Source of the DNA: Bacteroidales bacterium UBA5621
GTDB lineage: Bacteria; Bacteroidota; Bacteroidia; Bacteroidales; VadinHA17
Assembly: GCA_002424525.1 (NCBI GenBank)
Contig: DIKJ01000248.1
Coordinates: 1-18,988 of the forward strand
Length of the DNA stretch: 18,988 bases
Reading direction: 5' to 3'
Shown: one piece after another, positions 16,165 to 18,988 of the stretch
Numbering within the stretch: position 1 is the first letter of the stretch
Layout of the letters: every line of letters begins with the position of its first letter
Position numbers and translations under genes: made by a program
Notes under the pieces: model-generated
Database searches by the model: none
Told to the model about the DNA's origin: nothing
Seen by the model: the letters and a program-made list of their open reading frames with translations, nothing else

Positions 16165-16689
16165 TCAGCAATTGAGGTGTTTCTTAACCAGTGATATTAT
16201 TGATACGAAGTCATTATATGTACCGTCAACCGTGATTTCCGCCCTGTTATAATACTTTTCGCGCTCCGAAAGTTTTTCCGAAATAAATTCCGGCAGTTTT
16301 TCCTTGCTGATATTCTTTATCAGCGGCCTCTCCCCCTTTGATCCTGAGAGGCGGACGCTGAGCTGTTCAGCTGTAAGCTTCAGGTATATGGTAAGACCTG
16401 TGCCGAGCATAAAATCCATATTGTCACCGGAACAGGGGGCTCCTCCCCCTGTTGAGACCACAGTGCGCGAAACCGGCTTAAGTTCCCTGAGGAGCCTGGT
16501 TTCAGTTTCCCGGAAATATTGTTCCCCGTACCTGGAAAAAACCTCCGGTATGGTCAGCCCGGTCTCCTTCTCGATCCTCTTATCAAGATCAATGAAATCC
16601 CAGCCAAGCCCTGCAGCGAGCTTTTTACCGGCAGTCGACTTACCGCTTCCCATAAAACCAATCAGATATATTTTATCTGCCCTGTCCAT
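16165..16689 (-). CDS. aroK: Shikimate kinase
   Basis: The protein has 174 residues, normal length, and is cytoplasmic. It phosphorylates shikimate with ATP to give shikimate 3-phosphate, the fifth step of the pathway to chorismate and aromatic amino acids. Signatures: Walker A GFMGSGKST (11-19), the shikimate and Mg-binding DLD (34-36), R60 in FRETE, GGGAP (81-85), the lid Arg in GERPL (R121), and the C-terminal REKYYNRA with the conserved Arg (R149). All key residues are intact. Its ATG overlaps the parC stop by one base (TGATG), which points to translational coupling with parC. The HEAT gene starts 55 bp after its stop; the gap has only a weak 5-bp hairpin (CCTAA/TTAGG at 16137-16148) and no U tract, so read-through is likely. 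Confidence 0.96.
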   Translation of the reverse strand: MDRADKIYLIGFMGSGKSTAGKKLAAGLGWDFIDLDKRIEKETGLTIPEVFSRYGEQYFRETETRLLRELKPVSRTVVSTGGGAPCSGDNMDFMLGTGLTIYLKLTAEQLSVRLSGSKGERPLIKNISKEKLPEFISEKLSEREKYYNRAEITVDGTYNDFVSIISLVKKHLNC

Positions 16690-18988
16690 CAGAGTTCGAG
16701 CTTCATCTGTGCAGAATCGATATGAACGGCAGGGCGATCAGGTTCCTTATCACTTTCCTCTTCACGGGGCAGAGGTCTTTCTTTCCTGACCACCGGTTCA
16801 ATCTCATTAATGTTTTCAATCATAAAACTGGTCAGGCGTTTTCCTTTTGCCTTGAAGCTCTTGACACCTATAAATTCTGCCACCTCGATAATTTCATTTT
16901 CGCGGTCCTTGTGTTTTCCCCCGAAATGCAACTCAAACCGCGGGTACTCAACTTCGGTCATGCTTACAAGCTTTGACCCTGGATGCTCATTAATAAAACA
17001 TTGCGGCTTTTCGGATTCCTCGATCGTAAATCTTTTTACATAATGGTAATTCTGTTCTGCATCCCAGTATATGGCTGAGAATACTTTCTCAGGCCTGAAT
17101 TTTTCAATGATCAGGATATTATCTTCAAAGTGATTTGAAAGGTCAAATCCGGTAGTCCTGAAATATGCGTTTTTTGTGATCACCAGTATCCTGTCCTCTG
17201 CAGCGAACTCTCCCAGGAACAATCCTCTCCCGTCAACGTTCAGTCTCGACACTGCGTCGTCGAACCAAATTTTCCGCCCTCCAAGGGTTGACAATCCCTT
17301 CTCTTTCAGGCTTATTTTTTGCACTGCATTTTTCGTGAGTATATTCCCCAGGGAGGATTTACCCTTTATGCTGAGCTGTCCGAAATCAAATTCAAAGACA
17401 AGCTTTTTAATACGGGCCTTCGGCCTGTGGTGGATCCTGATTACCTCAGCCTCACCGTTGGGATTAGCGCTGAAATAGGTTATTTTTGAACCCGGCGTCC
17501 CTCTTGTCAGGTTATATTCCTTATCGCGGGTCAGACCGGTAATTGCACATCGCTTGGCGAGCAAGGACCCGTCTTTGCCGTCCTGGTACACGATATTGTA
17601 GATGGTGCGTTCATCGTTCTTCAGGAATACGCCGGCATAAATTATGTCGCACCCGACAAAGACCTTTTCTGCGACCCTGGTTATCATGAACGCGCCATTC
17701 TTTCTGATAACCAGTATATCATCTATATCAGAACAGTCGCATACGAACTCATCCTTTTTCAGGCTGGTCCCTATAAATCCCTCCTTAAAGTTGATATAGA
17801 GCCTGGCATTGTTCGCGACCACTTTCGCAGCCTGAATGGTATCGAAATTCCTGATCTCGGTCCTCCTCTCCCTGCCCTTGCCGTATTTCTTCTTAATCTG
17901 CCTGAAATAATTGATGCTGAAAGGGATCAGGTTATTAAGATGATTTTTTACTTCAGTCAGTTCCGTTTCAATTCCTTTGATATGTTCATCAGCTTTCCCC
18001 GAATCAAATTTTGATATCCTCTTGATCTTTATTTCGGTAAGCTTTATTATGTCATCTCTTGTCACCTCTCTGAGCAATCTGTTTCTGAATGGCTTCAGTC
18101 CGTTGTCAATAGCCCTTATCACTGCCTCCCATGTCTCGCACTCCTCAATATCACGGTATATCCTCTCCTCAATGAATATTTTCTCGAGCGAAGACATGTG
18201 CCATTCGTCCAGCAGTTCGTCCCTTCGTATCTCAAGTTCTCTCTTCAGCAGCTGAACCGTATTTGATGCTGAGTGGCGCAACATATCGCTGACACCCATG
18301 AAGGAGGGCTTGTTGCCGGTTATCACACAGGTATTTGGTGATATGGAGTACTCGCAGTCTGTAAATGCATAGAGGGCATCAATAGTCTTATCAGGAGAGA
18401 CGCCGGGCACCAGGTGTATCATGATTTCCACATTTGCCGATGTGTTGTCGTCTATTTTCCTGATTTTGATCTTTCCCTTTTCGCTCGCCCTGATAATGGA
18501 ATCAATAAGGGTTCCCGTGGTTTTACCAAATGGTATCTCGTTGATAACCAGGGTCTTTTTATCTGCTTTTTCGATCTTTGCCCTAACTTTTATCACCCCA
18601 CCGCGTTGTCCGTCGTTGTATTTTGTGACGTCTATGAGGCCACCAGTAGGGAAATCCGGATAAAGCACGAAGTTTTTACCCTGAAGATATTCTATTGTAG
18701 CATCGATAAGCTCGATAAAGTTGTGGGGGAGAATTTTGGAAGCAAGGCCGACTGCAATGCCCTCCACCCCCATCGCCAGCAGAAGCGGAAACTTGACCGG
18801 AAGGGTAACAGGCTCTTTGTTGCGTCCGTCATACGATTGTTTCCATTCAGTAGTTTTTGCGTTGAAAACCACCTCCACGGCGAATTTTGAGAGTCTGGCC
18901 TCAATATATCTCGCTGCAGCAGCGCCATCGCCCGTGAGAAGGTTTCCCCAGTTTCCCTGGGTATCGATCAGCAGTTCTTTTTGTCCAA
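16689..18988 (-). CDS. parC: DNA topoisomerase IV subunit A (5' truncated by the window)
   Basis: The visible 765 residues continue to the right edge; the GTG at 18878 is internal. Reading on from it gives the strand-passage region GNWGNLLTGDGAAAARYIEA, so the catalytic Tyr that forms the 5'-phosphotyrosyl link to DNA lies at 18906-18908. Then come RLSKFAVEVVFN, the tower and breakage-reunion core (EPVTLPVKFPLLLAMGVEGI, VGLASKILPHNF), a coiled-coil arm (about IDEHIKGIETELTEVKNHLNNL type) and a C-terminal DNA-binding region to MKLEL. Length and wording fit the Bacteroidota ParC type better than GyrA: the canonical GyrA box QRRGGKG is not visible. The enzyme decatenates daughter chromosomes with ParE, which is not in the window. 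About 120-140 N-terminal residues are missing, including the quinolone-resistance region. The stop overlaps aroK by one base. Confidence 0.93.
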   Translation of the reverse strand, partial: GQKELLIDTQGNWGNLLTGDGAAAARYIEARLSKFAVEVVFNAKTTEWKQSYDGRNKEPVTLPVKFPLLLAMGVEGIAVGLASKILPHNFIELIDATIEYLQGKNFVLYPDFPTGGLIDVTKYNDGQRGGVIKVRAKIEKADKKTLVINEIPFGKTTGTLIDSIIRASEKGKIKIRKIDDNTSANVEIMIHLVPGVSPDKTIDALYAFTDCEYSISPNTCVITGNKPSFMGVSDMLRHSASNTVQLLKRELEIRRDELLDEWHMSSLEKIFIEERIYRDIEECETWEAVIRAIDNGLKPFRNRLLREVTRDDIIKLTEIKIKRISKFDSGKADEHIKGIETELTEVKNHLNNLIPFSINYFRQIKKKYGKGRERRTEIRNFDTIQAAKVVANNARLYINFKEGFIGTSLKKDEFVCDCSDIDDILVIRKNGAFMITRVAEKVFVGCDIIYAGVFLKNDERTIYNIVYQDGKDGSLLAKRCAITGLTRDKEYNLTRGTPGSKITYFSANPNGEAEVIRIHHRPKARIKKLVFEFDFGQLSIKGKSSLGNILTKNAVQKISLKEKGLSTLGGRKIWFDDAVSRLNVDGRGLFLGEFAAEDRILVITKNAYFRTTGFDLSNHFEDNILIIEKFRPEKVFSAIYWDAEQNYHYVKRFTIEESEKPQCFINEHPGSKLVSMTEVEYPRFELHFGGKHKDRENEIIEVAEFIGVKSFKAKGKRLTSFMIENINEIEPVVRKERPLPREEESDKEPDRPAVHIDSAQMKLEL

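Noticed and set aside
18876..18878. GTG as start codon of parC
   Set aside because: The frame continues to the window edge and the upstream codons encode the catalytic Tyr region (AAAARYIEA), which is essential to the enzyme.
1..18988. CRISPR arrays, tRNA or rRNA genes, insertion sequences and riboswitches
   Set aside because: No spaced repeats, cloverleaf, rRNA-like sequence, transposase or structured leader was found, and all gaps between genes are about 105 bp or shorter.

Overview
The window looks like chromosomal DNA from a member of the Bacteroidota, probably Bacteroidales-like. The evidence is a SusC/SusD outer-membrane pair with a DUF1735-type lipoprotein, housekeeping proteins (ParC, GpmI, DUF3109) with Bacteroidota-like sequence, the absence of convincing Shine-Dalgarno sites, and two promoters matching the Bacteroidetes pattern TTTG, 19-21 nt, TAnnTTTG. 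Gene density is high and no intergenic gap exceeds about 105 bp. No rRNA, tRNA, CRISPR array, insertion sequence or phage gene was seen.

Layout from left to right. (1) The 3' part of a plus-strand CNNM/CBS/CorC_HlyC membrane protein enters at base 1. It ends at 1077 and overlaps by 14 bp the 3' end of a convergent, secreted conserved hypothetical protein (1064-1753, minus). Every other gene is on the minus strand. (2) A transport operon, susC-like (7594-4358), susD-like (4323-2854) and a DUF1735-type surface lipoprotein (2821-1835), has a good promoter at 7627-7657 and ends at a strong bidirectional hairpin terminator at 1783-1815. The loop of that hairpin appears to carry the -33 box of the next gene. 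(3) A compact cluster holds gpmI (11216-9696), a DUF3109 cysteine-rich protein (9680-9096) and an M20 dipeptidase (9077-7698), with gaps of only 15 and 18 bp. (4) A two-gene module contains a HEAT-like scaffold protein (16109-14340) and, 13 bp later, a 1015-residue nSTAND NTPase with a transmembrane segment, coiled coil and WD40 propeller (14326-11279). (5) parC (entering from the right edge, ending 16689) is coupled to aroK (16689-16165) through a TGATG overlap.

Most of the window is housekeeping or nutrient uptake. The part most likely to hold an undescribed system is the HEAT/nSTAND-WD40 pair. The NTPase starts directly at its STAND domain with no recognisable N-terminal effector, and one membrane segment appears to put the NTPase and the WD40 sensor on opposite sides of the inner membrane. 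Its partner looks like the soluble HEAT plus degenerate cyclic-nucleotide-binding-like tail of the Npt1/Npt2-HEAT proteins, without the transporter. This could be a transmembrane sensing complex, but its function is not known from the sequence.
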